The notes: generated from the sequence alone by a model not told the origin. 64,000 nucleotides of DNA from CAVXGU01 sp963761615 (GCA_963761615.1 CAVXGU010000004.1:620001-684000), one strand, 5' to 3'. Positions 52,951 to 62,771 are shown, numbered from the stretch's first letter. A program made the numbers and translations.

Positions 52951-54134
52951 CTCCCGAGCACCCATCGTGCCTGCCTCGCCATCACGACTTCCTCGTCGGT
53001 CTCGATGACGCGAATCACGATGCGGCTCGCGGCGCTCGAGACGACCGCCGCACCCGAGTCGTTCGCGCCCGCGTCGATCGACAGGCCGAGATCGTCCAGG
53101 CCGGCGACGATGCGCGCGCGAACCGGCGCGCTGTGTTCGCCGATGCCGCCGGTGAAGACGAGCGTGTCGAGGCCGCCCAGCGCCGCCATCAGCGCCCCGA
53201 CGGCCTTCTTCGCCCCGTAGCAGAACAGCTCCACGGCGGCCGCCGCCCGCGGGTCGGTCGCCTCGCGCGCGAGCAGATCGCGCATGTCCGCGCTCGTGCC
53301 CGAGACGCCCAGCAGGCCGGCCCCGCCGTTGACGAGCCGATCGAGCTCGGCGTTCGTCAGGCGCTCTTCCCGAAGTGCGTAGAGGAGGACCCCTGGATCC
53401 AGGTCGCCGCTCCGCGTCCCCATCATGATGCCGCCCGCGGGAGAGAACCCCATGGTGGTCTCGACGCTCCGGCCGTGATGGACCGCCGTCAGGCTGGCGC
53501 CGCTGCCCAGGTGCGCGATGACGACCCGGCGGTCGGCGGCCGCCGGATCGATCGCGCGCAGGGCCGACACGATGTACTCGCAGGACAGACCGTGGAAGCC
53601 GTAGCGGCGGACGCCGGCGTTGCCGAACTGGGCCGGGAGCGGGTAGGCGCGTGCGACGTCGGGCAGCGTACGGTGGAACGCCGTGTCGAAGCAGGCGATC
53701 TGCGGCAGCTCCGGGTGGTCCCGGGCGACGGCGTCGATCGCCGAGAGTGCCGGCGGCATGTGCTCGGGGTCGACGGCTTGCAGCCGGCGCAGCGACGCGA
53801 GGACGTCTCCGGTCACGCGCTCCGGCCCCGTGAATCGTCCGCCGTGGACGATGCGGTGGGCGATCGCGTCCAGGGCGCGGGCGCCCGACTCCCGTTCGAC
53901 CCAGTCCAGGACGGCGCGGAGAGCGGCTGGATGATCGCCCGGATCGAGCGCACGCTCGCCGGTCCCCCGTCCCTGCGCGTCACGGGTGCGGATGCGCGCC
54001 GAAGTCGCGCCGATACGATCGACCTCGGCCGATGCGAGCCGGCGTTCGCTCGGATCGAGCGCGTACAGCGCGGCTTTCAGGCTCGACGAGCCGACGTTGA
54101 GCGTCAGGACGCGACGGGTACCAGGGCCGGCCAT
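52938..54134 (-). CDS. ackA: Acetate kinase
   Basis: The 398-residue enzyme makes ATP and acetate from acetyl-P and ADP. Family blocks are complete: VLTLNVGSSSLKAALY, IACFDTAFHRTLP, RRYGFHGLSCEYI, AHLGSGASLTAV, GTRSGDLDPGV and VFTGGIGEHSAPV. The start at 54134 shares one base with the antiporter stop (TGATG). The last residues before the stop (LGSAGR) are encoded by the end of the 23-bp repeat array, so the C-terminus has been set by that array. It completes the phosphoketolase-acetate kinase route with the genes facing it. Confidence 0.95.
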   Translation of the reverse strand: MAGPGTRRVLTLNVGSSSLKAALYALDPSERRLASAEVDRIGATSARIRTRDAQGRGTGERALDPGDHPAALRAVLDWVERESGARALDAIAHRIVHGGRFTGPERVTGDVLASLRRLQAVDPEHMPPALSAIDAVARDHPELPQIACFDTAFHRTLPDVARAYPLPAQFGNAGVRRYGFHGLSCEYIVSALRAIDPAAADRRVVIAHLGSGASLTAVHHGRSVETTMGFSPAGGIMMGTRSGDLDPGVLLYALREERLTNAELDRLVNGGAGLLGVSGTSADMRDLLAREATDPRAAAAVELFCYGAKKAVGALMAALGGLDTLVFTGGIGEHSAPVRARIVAGLDDLGLSIDAGANDSGAAVVSSAASRIVIRVIETDEEVVMARQARWVLGSAGR

Positions 54135-55732
54135 CAGGCGCCTGCCGGGCCCGGGGCCGGCGTGGCCGGCTCCGCCGCCTCCTCCACGAGCTCGACGAGT
54201 CGGCCGTCGATCTCGGTGAGCAGTCCACCCGCGACGGAGTCGTCGAGGTCGCCGCGTCGCGTGGCCGCCAGCACGTAGTCCTTTTCGCTGATCAGGAGAT
54301 GGCGCCGCGCGGCCCGCAGCTCGTCGGCCTGGAAGCGATCGTCCCCGACGTGCAGCTGGCGGACCGCCTCTTCGGCCTTGCGGATGCGGTCGTCGTACTC
54401 CTGACGCAGCGCAGCGATGACGTCGGCCGGTGCGGATCGTCGCCGCGCCATCGCGTCGAGCTCCGCGAGGGCGGCGTTCACCACCCTGACGCGCGCGCGC
54501 CGCTGCTGGTACTGCGTGCGCGCCTCGTCCCGCGTCACCACGCCGAGGCGGCGAAGCAGCGGCGCCATGGTCAGGCCCTGTACCAGAATGGACAGAATGA
54601 CGACGCCGAACGTCGTCGTCACGAGGAAGTCGCGATGCGGCAGGCTGGCCGGGAGGGCCAGGGCCAGCACCATGGACAGGCCGCCGCGCACCCCGCCCCA
54701 GGTCAGAACCGCGCTCCATGGCCCCGGCAGTCGGCTCCTGGTCGGGCGGAGCATCCCCGACACCGCGAGCACGATGACCGCGCGGCCGAGCGTGACGGCG
54801 AGGTACGCCGCGATGATGGGGAGCCACGCCTGGAGCAGGTCGCCCATGTGGACGCGGAAGCCGATGAGGAGGAACACGATCGAGTTCAGCGCGAAGGCGA
54901 TGTATTCCCAGAACGTCTCGGCCGAGACGCGCGTCGACGGCGACATGCCGGTGCGCGCGGCGTAGTTCCCGCACAGCATCCCCGCGGCGACGGTGGCGAT
55001 CACCCCGGAGAAGTTCAGCCCCTCGGCCGCCACGAACGCGCCGTACGCCGCGATGGTGGTCAGGGTGATCTCGATCATGGGGTCGTCCACGCGGCGGACG
55101 ACCTCCGAGATCACCAGTCCGATCACCGTCCCGACGAGCGCGCCGCCCCCGACGATCATCAGAAAGCTGCGGACGATGCTGCCGGCGCCGGCCGGTGCGG
55201 CGCCGGTCACCGCGGCGAGAATCAGCGTGAAGAAGACGATGGCCGTGCCGTCGTTGAAGAGGCTCTCGCCCTCGAGCAGGACCGACAGCCGGCGGGGCGC
55301 GCCGATTGTCCGGAAGAGCCCCACCACCGCGATCGGATCCGTCGCCGCGACGACGGCGCCGAACACCAGCGCGTACGACCATCCGAACGCGGCCCCGAAC
55401 ACCAGCGTGCGGGCGACGAGCACCAGGATGAGGGCCGTGAGCCCGATCGCCGCGACCACGCCCGGGACGGCCAGTGCAACGATGGCCCAGAGATCGCGGC
55501 GAAGGTCGTGGACGTCCAGGTGGAAGCCGGCCTCGAACAGCAGGCCCGGCAGGACGACCGCGAACAGCATGTCCTTGGTCAGTTCCGGCGGGTGGAAGGC
55601 GTGCACGGCACCCAGGAGCAGGCCGGTGACCACGAGCGCCACCGTGTAGGGCAGGTGCAGGCGGCGCGCCAGGATCGCGACCGCTGACGCGGCGACGAAC
55701 AGCAGGATGAAGCCGGATTCGAGGTCGTTCAT
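54134..55732 (-). CDS. Na+(K+)/H+ antiporter, CPA1/NhaP type
   Basis: The 532-residue protein has about twelve helices. The CPA1 blocks are VVAATDPIAVVGLFRTIGAP (ATDP), LLEGESLFNDGTAIVFFTLI (acidic core) and VLTWGGVRGGLSMVLALALP. A cytoplasmic C-terminal tail of about 130 residues is mostly coiled helix (RIRKAEEAVRQLHVGDDRFQ) and may sense pH or ions. It exchanges Na+ or K+ for H+. The neighbouring H+-ATPase supports a joint role in ion and pH balance. It lies between Hsp20 and acetate kinase on one strand. Confidence 0.92.
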   Translation of the reverse strand: MNDLESGFILLFVAASAVAILARRLHLPYTVALVVTGLLLGAVHAFHPPELTKDMLFAVVLPGLLFEAGFHLDVHDLRRDLWAIVALAVPGVVAAIGLTALILVLVARTLVFGAAFGWSYALVFGAVVAATDPIAVVGLFRTIGAPRRLSVLLEGESLFNDGTAIVFFTLILAAVTGAAPAGAGSIVRSFLMIVGGGALVGTVIGLVISEVVRRVDDPMIEITLTTIAAYGAFVAAEGLNFSGVIATVAAGMLCGNYAARTGMSPSTRVSAETFWEYIAFALNSIVFLLIGFRVHMGDLLQAWLPIIAAYLAVTLGRAVIVLAVSGMLRPTRSRLPGPWSAVLTWGGVRGGLSMVLALALPASLPHRDFLVTTTFGVVILSILVQGLTMAPLLRRLGVVTRDEARTQYQQRRARVRVVNAALAELDAMARRRSAPADVIAALRQEYDDRIRKAEEAVRQLHVGDDRFQADELRAARRHLLISEKDYVLAATRRGDLDDSVAGGLLTEIDGRLVELVEEAAEPATPAPGPAGA

Positions 55733-55799
55733 GCGCGGTGCTCCGGGTCTCGCCGCCGGGGCGTCCCGACGCAGGCCCGGCCGCTCCGCGGTGTCGTGG

Positions 55800-56177
55800 C
55801 TATGTCGGCTCCTCGATCGGGATGGGACGCCCCACGGTGGCCGATCGCGGCGGGCCGGGCATCGTGATCTCCAGAACGCCGTTCTTGAACGTGGCTTTGG
55901 CCTCGTCGGGGACCGCGCCGTCCGGCAGCGGGACGACGCGATAGAAGCGTCCGTAGCTGCACTCGGAGCGGTAGACCCCGCCGCGCTCCTCCTCGTGCTC
56001 CCACTTGCGCTCGCCCTGGATGACCAGCGCCTCGTCGGTGGCTTCGACGCTCACGTCGTCCCTCGTCAATCCGGGGAGGTCGGCGCGGATGATCAGCTCC
56101 TTGCCGCGTTGACGCATCTCGATGGCGGGGTCCCACATCTCGCCGGAGCCCCGCCTGCGCATCTGTTGCTCGGCCAT
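55800..56177 (-). CDS. Small heat-shock protein, Hsp20/alpha-crystallin family
   Basis: The 125-residue chaperone has the alpha-crystallin domain: ELIIRADLPGLTRDDVSVEA, then LVIQGERKWEHEEERGGVYR and SYGRFYRVVPLPDGA. It closes with FKNGVLEITMPGPPR (the GVLxI block) and an IPIEE tail for oligomer contacts. It holds unfolding proteins in soluble form. It is 67 bp upstream of the antiporter gene on the same strand and may be co-transcribed with it and acetate kinase. Its N-terminal arm is short (about 15 residues) and highly charged. Confidence 0.93.
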   Translation of the reverse strand: MAEQQMRRRGSGEMWDPAIEMRQRGKELIIRADLPGLTRDDVSVEATDEALVIQGERKWEHEEERGGVYRSECSYGRFYRVVPLPDGAVPDEAKATFKNGVLEITMPGPPRSATVGRPIPIEEPT

Positions 56178-56205
56178 GACTTCCTCCTGCGGCGCGGCGG
56201 CCCGC

Positions 56206-56445
56206 TCACGCCTTCGTGGGCTTGCGCCGCCCCTTCGGTGCCTTCGACGGAGACGGCTTGCGCGTCGCCCTCGAACCTGTCGCCAGGAGGAAGGAGACGG
56301 GCAGCTCGTCGGGATCGAACGAGTCGCGGAGATCGGGGAACAGCCGGAGGAGATACCGGGCTTCCTGCATCAGCTCGCGGAGCCGCGCTTCGGCGCCGCG
56401 CTTCGCCAGCAGGCCGACGGCGGTGCGTGACTTGGGTGTGGGCAT
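56206..56445 (-). CDS. Small basic protein, unknown function
   Basis: The 79-residue frame from ATG 56445 gives MPTPKSRTAVGLLAKRGAEA, a helical middle (RLRELMQEARYLLRLFPDLR), then FDPDELPVSFLLATG and a basic C-tail (SKAPKGRRKPTKA). It lies 28 bp upstream of Hsp20 on the same strand and may share its transcript. I do not recognise a family. A Lys/Arg/Pro tail like this suggests nucleic-acid contact, but that is only a guess. Confidence 0.55.
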   Translation of the reverse strand: MPTPKSRTAVGLLAKRGAEARLRELMQEARYLLRLFPDLRDSFDPDELPVSFLLATGSRATRKPSPSKAPKGRRKPTKA

Positions 56446-56599
56446 GTACCGACAAGCATATCTCCGGACTCCGCCCGCGAGCGACCCCGGGCGGGTGACA
56501 GACCCCGGGGTCGGGCCTGTCCCGATGGACTCCGACGCAGGACGAACCCCACCCTGCAGGGGCCGTCGTGTCGCGGCGTGTGGCGTGGAGGAGGCAGCG

Positions 56600-56689
56600 A
56601 TGGCCAGGACGCGTGTCATTCCGCAGCGGACGAACGCGATGTTCCAGGAGCTCGACGAGCTCCATCGGCAGATCCGCAAGCGCGCCTAA
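56600..56689 (+). CDS. Candidate 29-residue microprotein
   Basis: The frame from ATG 56600 to TAA 56689 gives MARTRVIPQRTNAMFQELDE and a basic end (LHRQIRKRA). GGAGGAGG lies 7 nt before the ATG, one of the best ribosome sites in the window. The sequence is a plausible amphipathic helix. It stands alone between the 79-residue gene and a winged-helix-like gene. Support is the ribosome site and codon style only. Confidence 0.45.
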   Translation: MARTRVIPQRTNAMFQELDELHRQIRKRA

Positions 56690-56745
56690 GATCTGTTTCG
56701 CGGGCGCGGCGACCGGGGCAGCCCCTCGGCCTGACGTCCGGCCGG

Positions 56746-56982
56746 TCAGGCCACCCGGACGCAGCCGGTCACCGGTGCCGGCGCCATGTCGTCGTCGGTG
56801 ACGCGCGCGTAACGCCCGTCCGGCCTGATGGCGAGAAACCGTGCGTCCACCAGTACCTCGAGAACGGCCTTGCAGAGATCGCGCTCGAGGCCGCACAGCC
56901 GCTGCGCCTGTTCGAAGGTCAGCCGCAGGCCGGGCATTTCCAGGTACTCGCCGCGCATACGCAAGATCGCCCGCTCCTTCAT
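56746..56982 (-). CDS. Small winged-helix-like protein (paralogue 1)
   Basis: The 78-residue product from ATG 56982 has a helical, winged-helix-like pattern: LRMRGEYLEMPGLRLTFEQA, then LVDARFLAIRPDGRYARV. AAAAGGA lies 8 nt upstream, which favours this start over ATG 57039. It is clearly related to the next gene: RGEYLEMPGLRLT aligns with RGEFDEVPGLQLT, and DARFLAIRPDGRYAR with DVGLLERSADGRYER. Such small proteins are seen in other GC-rich environmental bacteria as far as I recall, with no known function. DNA binding is a guess. Confidence 0.65.
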   Translation of the reverse strand: MKERAILRMRGEYLEMPGLRLTFEQAQRLCGLERDLCKAVLEVLVDARFLAIRPDGRYARVTDDDMAPAPVTGCVRVA

Positions 56983-57132
56983 CTGAGGGATCCTTTTCCC
57001 ACGTAAACCATCCTGCGGATCAAGTGTGACCGCGTCCATCGGACGGTGTCGCAGGCGAGGCTCGGGTTATCTCTGAGGCGTCAGGCCGGGTCCGAGCGAC
57101 CGATATGGATGGCTCCTTCCCTGGACAACGAA

Positions 57133-57396
57133 TCAGACCGCGCGACGGGGGAGCCGGTCTGGAGGTTCCGCCTCGAGGGGGCGCGGGCGCTCGTACCGGC
57201 CGTCCGCGGAGCGCTCGAGAAGGCCGACGTCGACGAAGGTCTCGAGAATGGTGGCCAGGCTGTCGGCGTCGAGCGCCCAGCGGTCCGTGGCGTCGTCGAG
57301 CGTCAGCTGCAGTCCCGGCACCTCGTCGAACTCTCCCCGGATTACGTACATCCAGTCGATCAGCTGGGCCGTGAGCACGGGAGGGGTCTTCGACAT
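57133..57396 (-). CDS. Small winged-helix-like protein (paralogue 2)
   Basis: The 87-residue product (YVIRGEFDEVPGLQLTLDDA, then TFVDVGLLERSADGRYERPR) aligns along about 55 residues with the product of the adjacent gene on the same strand. It has no cysteine, signal or membrane segment. The two are separated by 150 bp and probably arose by tandem duplication. Its position just downstream of a response-regulator gene on the same strand may matter. Confidence 0.6.
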   Translation of the reverse strand: MSKTPPVLTAQLIDWMYVIRGEFDEVPGLQLTLDDATDRWALDADSLATILETFVDVGLLERSADGRYERPRPLEAEPPDRLPRRAV

Positions 57397-57516
57397 CGTC
57401 CAACAGTCGTGTACCGGTTGGCCGATGGCAATCCTCCGGTCACCGAGGCGCGGGTCGGTGAATCCCCTAGGAGCTGGGGAGCGGAGGACATGGGGAACGG
57501 GGAACGGGTCGGGCCG

Positions 57517-58197
57517 CTAGGGCTGATGCTGCGACCAGATGACGGCGAACCGGAACAGCTCGCGGACATTGGCGAGGCCGAGCTTCTCCTGGATGTGGGC
57601 GCGGTGGCTCTCGACGGTCTTGACCGAGACGCCGAGCTGCGTCGCCATCTCCCGCGTAGACAGGCCGCGGGCCAGCAGCTCGAAGACGTCCCGCTCGCGG
57701 TCCGTCAGCCGTTCCAGGGAAGGCCGTGGTTCCTGGCCCGTCGGTCGGCGTCCGGAGACTCCCGCCAGCAGACGCTCCGACAGGCGTTCGCTCACGTACG
57801 TCCTGCCGCTCGCCACGCGCCGAATCGCACTCACGACCTCCCGCATGGCCTCGCCCTTCATCACGTAGCCGTGGGCGCCGGCACGGAGCGCTCGCTCGGC
57901 GAACAGCATCTCGTCGTGCATCGACAGCATGAGAATCCGGACGCCGGGATGCACGCTCGTCGCCGTGCGCACCAGCTCCAGCCCGCTTTCAGGACCGAGT
58001 GCGAGATCGACCACGAGGACGTCTGGAAGGGTCGCGCGCAGGACCTCCAGGGCCCCGGCAACGGTGGCGCTCTCGCCCACGACGCGCAGATCGGTCTCGT
58101 CGTTGATGAGATGCCGCAGCCCGGAGCGCACGACCGGATGATCGTCGACGACGAGCACCGTCGTTGCGCCCGGATACGTCTGGCCTCGCGTTCCCAT
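57517..58197 (-). CDS. NarL/FixJ-family response regulator
   Basis: The 226-residue regulator has a receiver domain: VLVVDDHPVVRSGLRHLIND, the phospho-acceptor Asp in VLVVDLALGPESGLELV, and the switch Lys in GYVMKGEAMREVV. It ends in a LuxR-type HTH (LTDRERDVFELLARGLSTRE, then TVESHRAHIQEKLGL). ATG 58197 is used because AAGGGAG lies upstream and the receiver begins right after. The stop of the big sensor kinase is 25 bp upstream, so sensor and regulator are a two-component pair. Confidence 0.94.
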   Translation of the reverse strand: MGTRGQTYPGATTVLVVDDHPVVRSGLRHLINDETDLRVVGESATVAGALEVLRATLPDVLVVDLALGPESGLELVRTATSVHPGVRILMLSMHDEMLFAERALRAGAHGYVMKGEAMREVVSAIRRVASGRTYVSERLSERLLAGVSGRRPTGQEPRPSLERLTDRERDVFELLARGLSTREMATQLGVSVKTVESHRAHIQEKLGLANVRELFRFAVIWSQHQP

Positions 58198-58222
58198 CGG
58201 TCTCGCTCCCTTCCCTGCGACC

Positions 58223-61200
58223 TCAGCCGCCCTTCGGTAGCGGCACCGTGCACACCACGGACGCGCCGCCCTCGTCACCCGAGTCGACGGTCAGGACACC
58301 GCCCAGCAGTCTGGCCCGTTCGCGCATGCTCAGCAGACCAAGCCCGCCGGCCGGGGGGGCTCCGGGATCCCCCGGCCATTGTCGGTGACGATGAGTTGCA
58401 GGTGAGCGGCCGAGTGGAGGAGCCGGATGACGATCTCCGTCGGCTGACCGTGACGCACGGCGTTGCTGACGGCCTCCTGGGCGATGCGGAAGAGGTGGGT
58501 CGCGACCGTCAGGCTGTCGACGTAGACCGGCGTGGGGCAGTCCAGCCGGCAGGTCACACCGGAGCTCGACGTGCGCTCGGCGAGAGTGCGCAGAGCCAGA
58601 ATCAGGCCTTCGGGGACGAGCTCGACGGGCATCAGTCCCTTGGCCAGTTCGCGCAGGTGTTGATGCATCTGCTCGGTGACGCGCACAATCTCGGCGGCTC
58701 GTTCGACCAGGGGCGACTGCGCCCTGTCGAGCTGCGTCTGCAGGGATCGTGCGATGAGCGCAATACCCGTCAGCTCTCCGCCGAGGCCGTCGTGCAGCTC
58801 CTGCGCCAGGCTTCGCGCTTCTTCGGCGCGGCTGTCCGACAGCCGGCGCTCCATCGCCTTGCGCTCGCTGATGTCGCGCAGGATGCCCGTGAACCCGCGG
58901 GCGTGTCCGATCTCGCTCACCGACAGGTCGACGGCGAACGTCGTTCCGTCCTTGCGCCGGGCCTGCACTTCGCGGCCGATGCCGATGATGCGGGCCTCCC
59001 CGGTCTTCAGGTACCGTGCGAGGTACTCGTCGTGCTCGTCGCGGTACGGCAGCGGCATCAGCAGCTTGACGTCCTGTCCCAAGAGCTCGGCCTGCGAATA
59101 GCCGAACATCCGCTCCGTTGCCCGGTTGGCGGTCTGGATGGTGCCGGCCCTGTTGATCGTGACGATCGCGTCGGTGGCCGTGTCGACGATGGATCGCAGG
59201 AACTCCTGGCCCGCCACGACGTCCCGCTTGGCGCGTTCGCCCGTCGTGACGTCGTTCATCAGCCAGATTTCCGAGTCCTCGAGCCGGCACCCCGAGAACT
59301 CGACGTGCCGGGTCTCGCCGTCCCTGCGGGTAATGGTGATCGTGGGCGAGGCCTGCGTGAAGTGCGCCGCCCGGTTCGCCTCGTAAATCCGTCGCATCTC
59401 CGACGCCGAGGGTCCGAACAAGGTTGCGAACCAGCCGTCGAGCGTGGTCACTTCGTCGGCACGGTACCCCGTGATCGCTTCCACCGCCTTGTTCATGGTG
59501 AGGCGATCGCGGGTGAGATAGACGGCGCCGGTGGGGAGGTGGTCGATCAGCTGCGCATAGAGGCGGGCCTCGCCGATGGCGGCAGACGCTTCCTTGCGGG
59601 CGGTGATATTGACCAGCGTGATCACGACGCCGAGGATCCGGTTGTCCTCGGTCCGGTAGGGCATGATGCGCCGAAGGTAGCAAGCCTTCCGGTCGAGCGA
59701 CCACACCTCGGTCTCGCGCGGCACGAGGTGCTCGAGCACGCGGCGGCAATCGGCGAGGAGGGCCGGGTCGTCGAACGTCAGCGCCAGCTCGTGCAGCGGT
59801 CGTCCGACGTCCGACGCGCGCACGCTCGTCAATTGCACCGCCAGCGGGGTGAACCGCCGGATGCGGATGTCGCGGTCGAGAAACAGGGTCGCGATCTCGG
59901 TGCTGTTGAGCAGGTTCGACAGGTCGTTGCGGGCTTGCTCGATCTCCTCGACCTTGTCCTGGAGCTGGCTATTGACGGTGTTCAGCTCCTCGTTGAGCGA
60001 CTGCAGCTCCTCGCGCGAGGTCTCCAGCTCCTCGTTGGTCGACTGGAACTCCTCGTTCATCGACATGATCTCTTCGTTCGAGGCTTTCAGCTCCTCCCCG
60101 GCCGCCTCGTAGTTCTCGATCGTGCTCTGGAGGGCGGCTCGCGTCGCCTCGAGCTCCGATTCGAGGCGCGCCGCGAGCGCGGCGTCCTTCGCGCCCGCTT
60201 TCGATCGGCCTCGGAGTCCCTGCTTGCCCGGTCTGGCGGCCACGGGCGCGGCCACCAGATCGGAGAACGTGAGCAGCAGCAGGCCCTGGACGTCGCGCGG
60301 CTCGAGGATGGGCCGGACGGTGAGGATGCAGGGCACATACCGGCCATTTCGCTTCACGCGAGCGTCGCGGTCGATCACGCTGGTACCGTGTTCGACCGCC
60401 TTCTGCACCGCCGGGCGAATGCTCGCCCGGAGACCCGGGCGCGCCATTGCCATCAGGTCCCGGGTCAGCTCGCCTGGCGGGAACTCGAGGTACTGCACGA
60501 CCGGCCCCTGGACCGTGAGGATCTTGTACTCGCGGTCGATCAGGACGGCCGCCGGGGCGAACGCGTCGAGCAGGGCCTTCTGAATGAGGCGCGTCACGTC
60601 GAGGCCCGGCCGCAGCCGAGGCTCCACGGCCGGCAGGGTCCGACCCGGCCACCCGGCCTCGTGTGCGACGGGCACGGCCAGAGGGGCTCGTACCACCGGC
60701 AGGATGCGACTACGCCGGTAGATCCGCCACTTCCTGGAGATCGGATCGAACATGTCTTCGAGACGGCCGATCGTTTCCGCGGATCCGAGCAACAGCGCCC
60801 CGCCTTCGTTCAGCGCGAAGTGGAAGAGCGCGATCACTTTCTGCTGCACGTCGGGCTCCAGGTACATGAGGAGGTTCCGGCAGCTGATGAGATCGAGCCG
60901 CGAGAACGGCGCGTCGCCGATCAGGTTCTGAGCTGCGAAGACCACCGACTCGCGCAGCGGCGTGGTGACCTGATAATGGTGTTCGTCGGTCTTGACGAAG
61001 AACCGCTTCACACGCTCGGGCGAGACATCGGCCGTGATCGCGCTCGAGTACACCCCACGCCGCGCCGTTTCCAGGAAGGGTTGATTGATGTCGGTGGCGA
61101 AGGCCTGGAAGCTGGGCGCCATGTTCGCCCGGTCGAACTGCTCGAGGAAGAGAATGGCCAGCGAGTACACCTCCTCTCCCGTCGCGCATCCGGGCACCCA

Positions 61201-62232
61201 GATGCGGACGGGCCGATCCGGCGTGGAGGTGCGCACCAGATCCGGGATGACGTCGTGGGCCAGAATCTGGAACGCTTCCGTGTCCCGAAAGAAGGAGGTC
61301 ACGCCGATGAGGAAGTCCCGTGAGAGCGCCGTCACTTCGTCGTCGTGCTCGCGCAGATACGCCGCGTACTCGGCCACCTCGTTCAGGTGCAGGAGGCCCA
61401 TCCGCCGGTGGACGCGCCGCATCAGCATGTTCTTCCGGTACGCACGGAAGTCGTACCGCGTGCGTGCGCGCAGGAGCGCCAGGATCCGTCCAAGTGCGTC
61501 GGACAGGGTCCGGGCGCTGCGCGAGCCGTCCTGCACGCCATTCACGTAGCCGTGGCGCCCGTACTGGACCAGGGCCTCTGGCATGCGCTCCGGCGCCAGA
61601 ATGTAGTCGGCCAAACCGGCTTCGATCGCGCTGCTCGGCATCTGGTCATAGTGCGCCGAGGCCGGCTCCTGCACCATCACCATGCCGCCATGGAGTTTGA
61701 TCGCGCGCAGTCCCGCGACGCCGTGGCGCCCCGTCCCCGAGAGGATGATGCCGATCGCGCGGTCCTGCTGGTCTTCGGCCAGCGACCGCAGCGCGAAGTC
61801 GATCGCCGTGGCTCGTCCTCCGGGTTCCGGCGGACGCAGGCTCAGCGCCCCCTGACGGAACGCGAGGTACTTGTTGGGCGGAATGATATAGACGTGATTC
61901 GCCTCGACCATGGCGCCGTCGGCGGCTTGCCTCACCGGCATCCCGGTGTGCTTTGCCACCAGCTCGACCATCAGGCTCTCGTGCGTCGGATCCAGGTGCG
62001 GGACGAGGACGAACGCGAGCCCGCTGTCCGCCGGCATCGCGTCGAACAGCTTCTTGAAGGCGTCGAGGCCGCCCGCCGACGCACCGATGACGACGATGGG
62101 GCAGGCCGGGTGAACCGGCGCCGGCTGTTCGGTGAGGTTCGCCGCCGCGGCCGCATCCGACCGCCGTCCAGCTCGCGTCGGGCGACCCGCGCCGGTTTTC
62201 CTGTCTCGCGTCGGACGCGCGGACCGTGTCAC
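58223..62232 (-). pseudogene. CheB-CheR-PAS hybrid sensor histidine kinase with a frameshift near its end
   Basis: The main frame runs 62232 to 58330 (1,300 codons). Domains in order: CheB methylesterase (45-225; GASAGG, HLDPTHES, SGTGRHG), CheR (about 255-510; VPGCATGEEVYSLAI) and a long coiled coil (NEEIMSMNEEFQSTNEELET). Several PAS domains follow, then a HisKA_3 dimerisation domain (AQELHDGLGGELTGI, His near 1146) and the HATPase N box (AQEAVSNAVRHG). At 58353-58359 a G7 run (C7 on the coding strand) shifts the frame just after DNGRGIPEP. One extra base gives PPAGGLGLLSMRERARLLGG and the normal end at 58223. Sequencing error, real inactivation or slippage are all possible. Confidence 0.88.
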
Positions 62233-62486
62233 GCGGTCTCCCTGCCGCCGGCCGCGAGCGTCGAGCGTGGCGTCGCGGCGTCGGATGGCGCCTCATCTTA
62301 CTGCCTGGTCTGCGCACGCGTGCGAAGAGGTCGATCCTCAGGACTTTCCTGATTGCGTTGCCCGGCGATGCCAAACAGACTGCAAACGGGCATCTGCCGA
62401 CATTTCGAAGCCGGCGCAAATCCGTCACGGACGTCCTGCAGTGACACACGACGACAAGCCTCGTCCGATTCCGTGGGGCCGGGACC

Positions 62487-62723
62487 GTGAGACCTCTTCG
62501 CGGGTCCCCGGGCCCAGAGCCGGCGATTCTCGCAGTCGAGCGAATCGCCAGGTCGAGACCCGTCTACGCTGTCCGCCAGGTGCCGGGCGAGCCGCAGGTG
62601 TCGTTTCGCACCCGCACGGCGGCCGTCGCGGCCGCCAGGCGCTTCGCACAGCAGCAACGCGTCGACCTCTGGTACTTTCACGAGCGCTGGACGCGTCTCG
62701 AGAGCTATCGGCCCGCCCCATGA
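62487..62723 (+). CDS. Small protein with DUF2188-like pattern
   Basis: The 78-residue frame has a tail reading PVYAVRQVPGEPQVSFRTRT, then AAARRFAQQQRVDLWYFHER and WTRLESYR. A beta-beta-alpha-beta arrangement with an Ala/Arg helix is like the small DUF2188 proteins. The first 25 residues look weak, and a start further in, at GTG near VERIAR, is possible. It lies 48 bp ahead of the CNNM gene on the same strand. The 254 bp before it, back to the kinase start, hold no other gene that I can support. Confidence 0.5.
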   Translation: MRPLRGSPGPEPAILAVERIARSRPVYAVRQVPGEPQVSFRTRTAAVAAARRFAQQQRVDLWYFHERWTRLESYRPAP

Positions 62724-62771
62724 CGGGCGGACGGGGATTCCGCGTCCTCGAATCCCTGCAATGATCCCAGG

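Noticed and set aside
62233..62486. A gene or RNA between the kinase and the DUF2188-like gene
   Set aside because: Short frames only, no ribosome site, no tRNA-like or other RNA fold that I could see.
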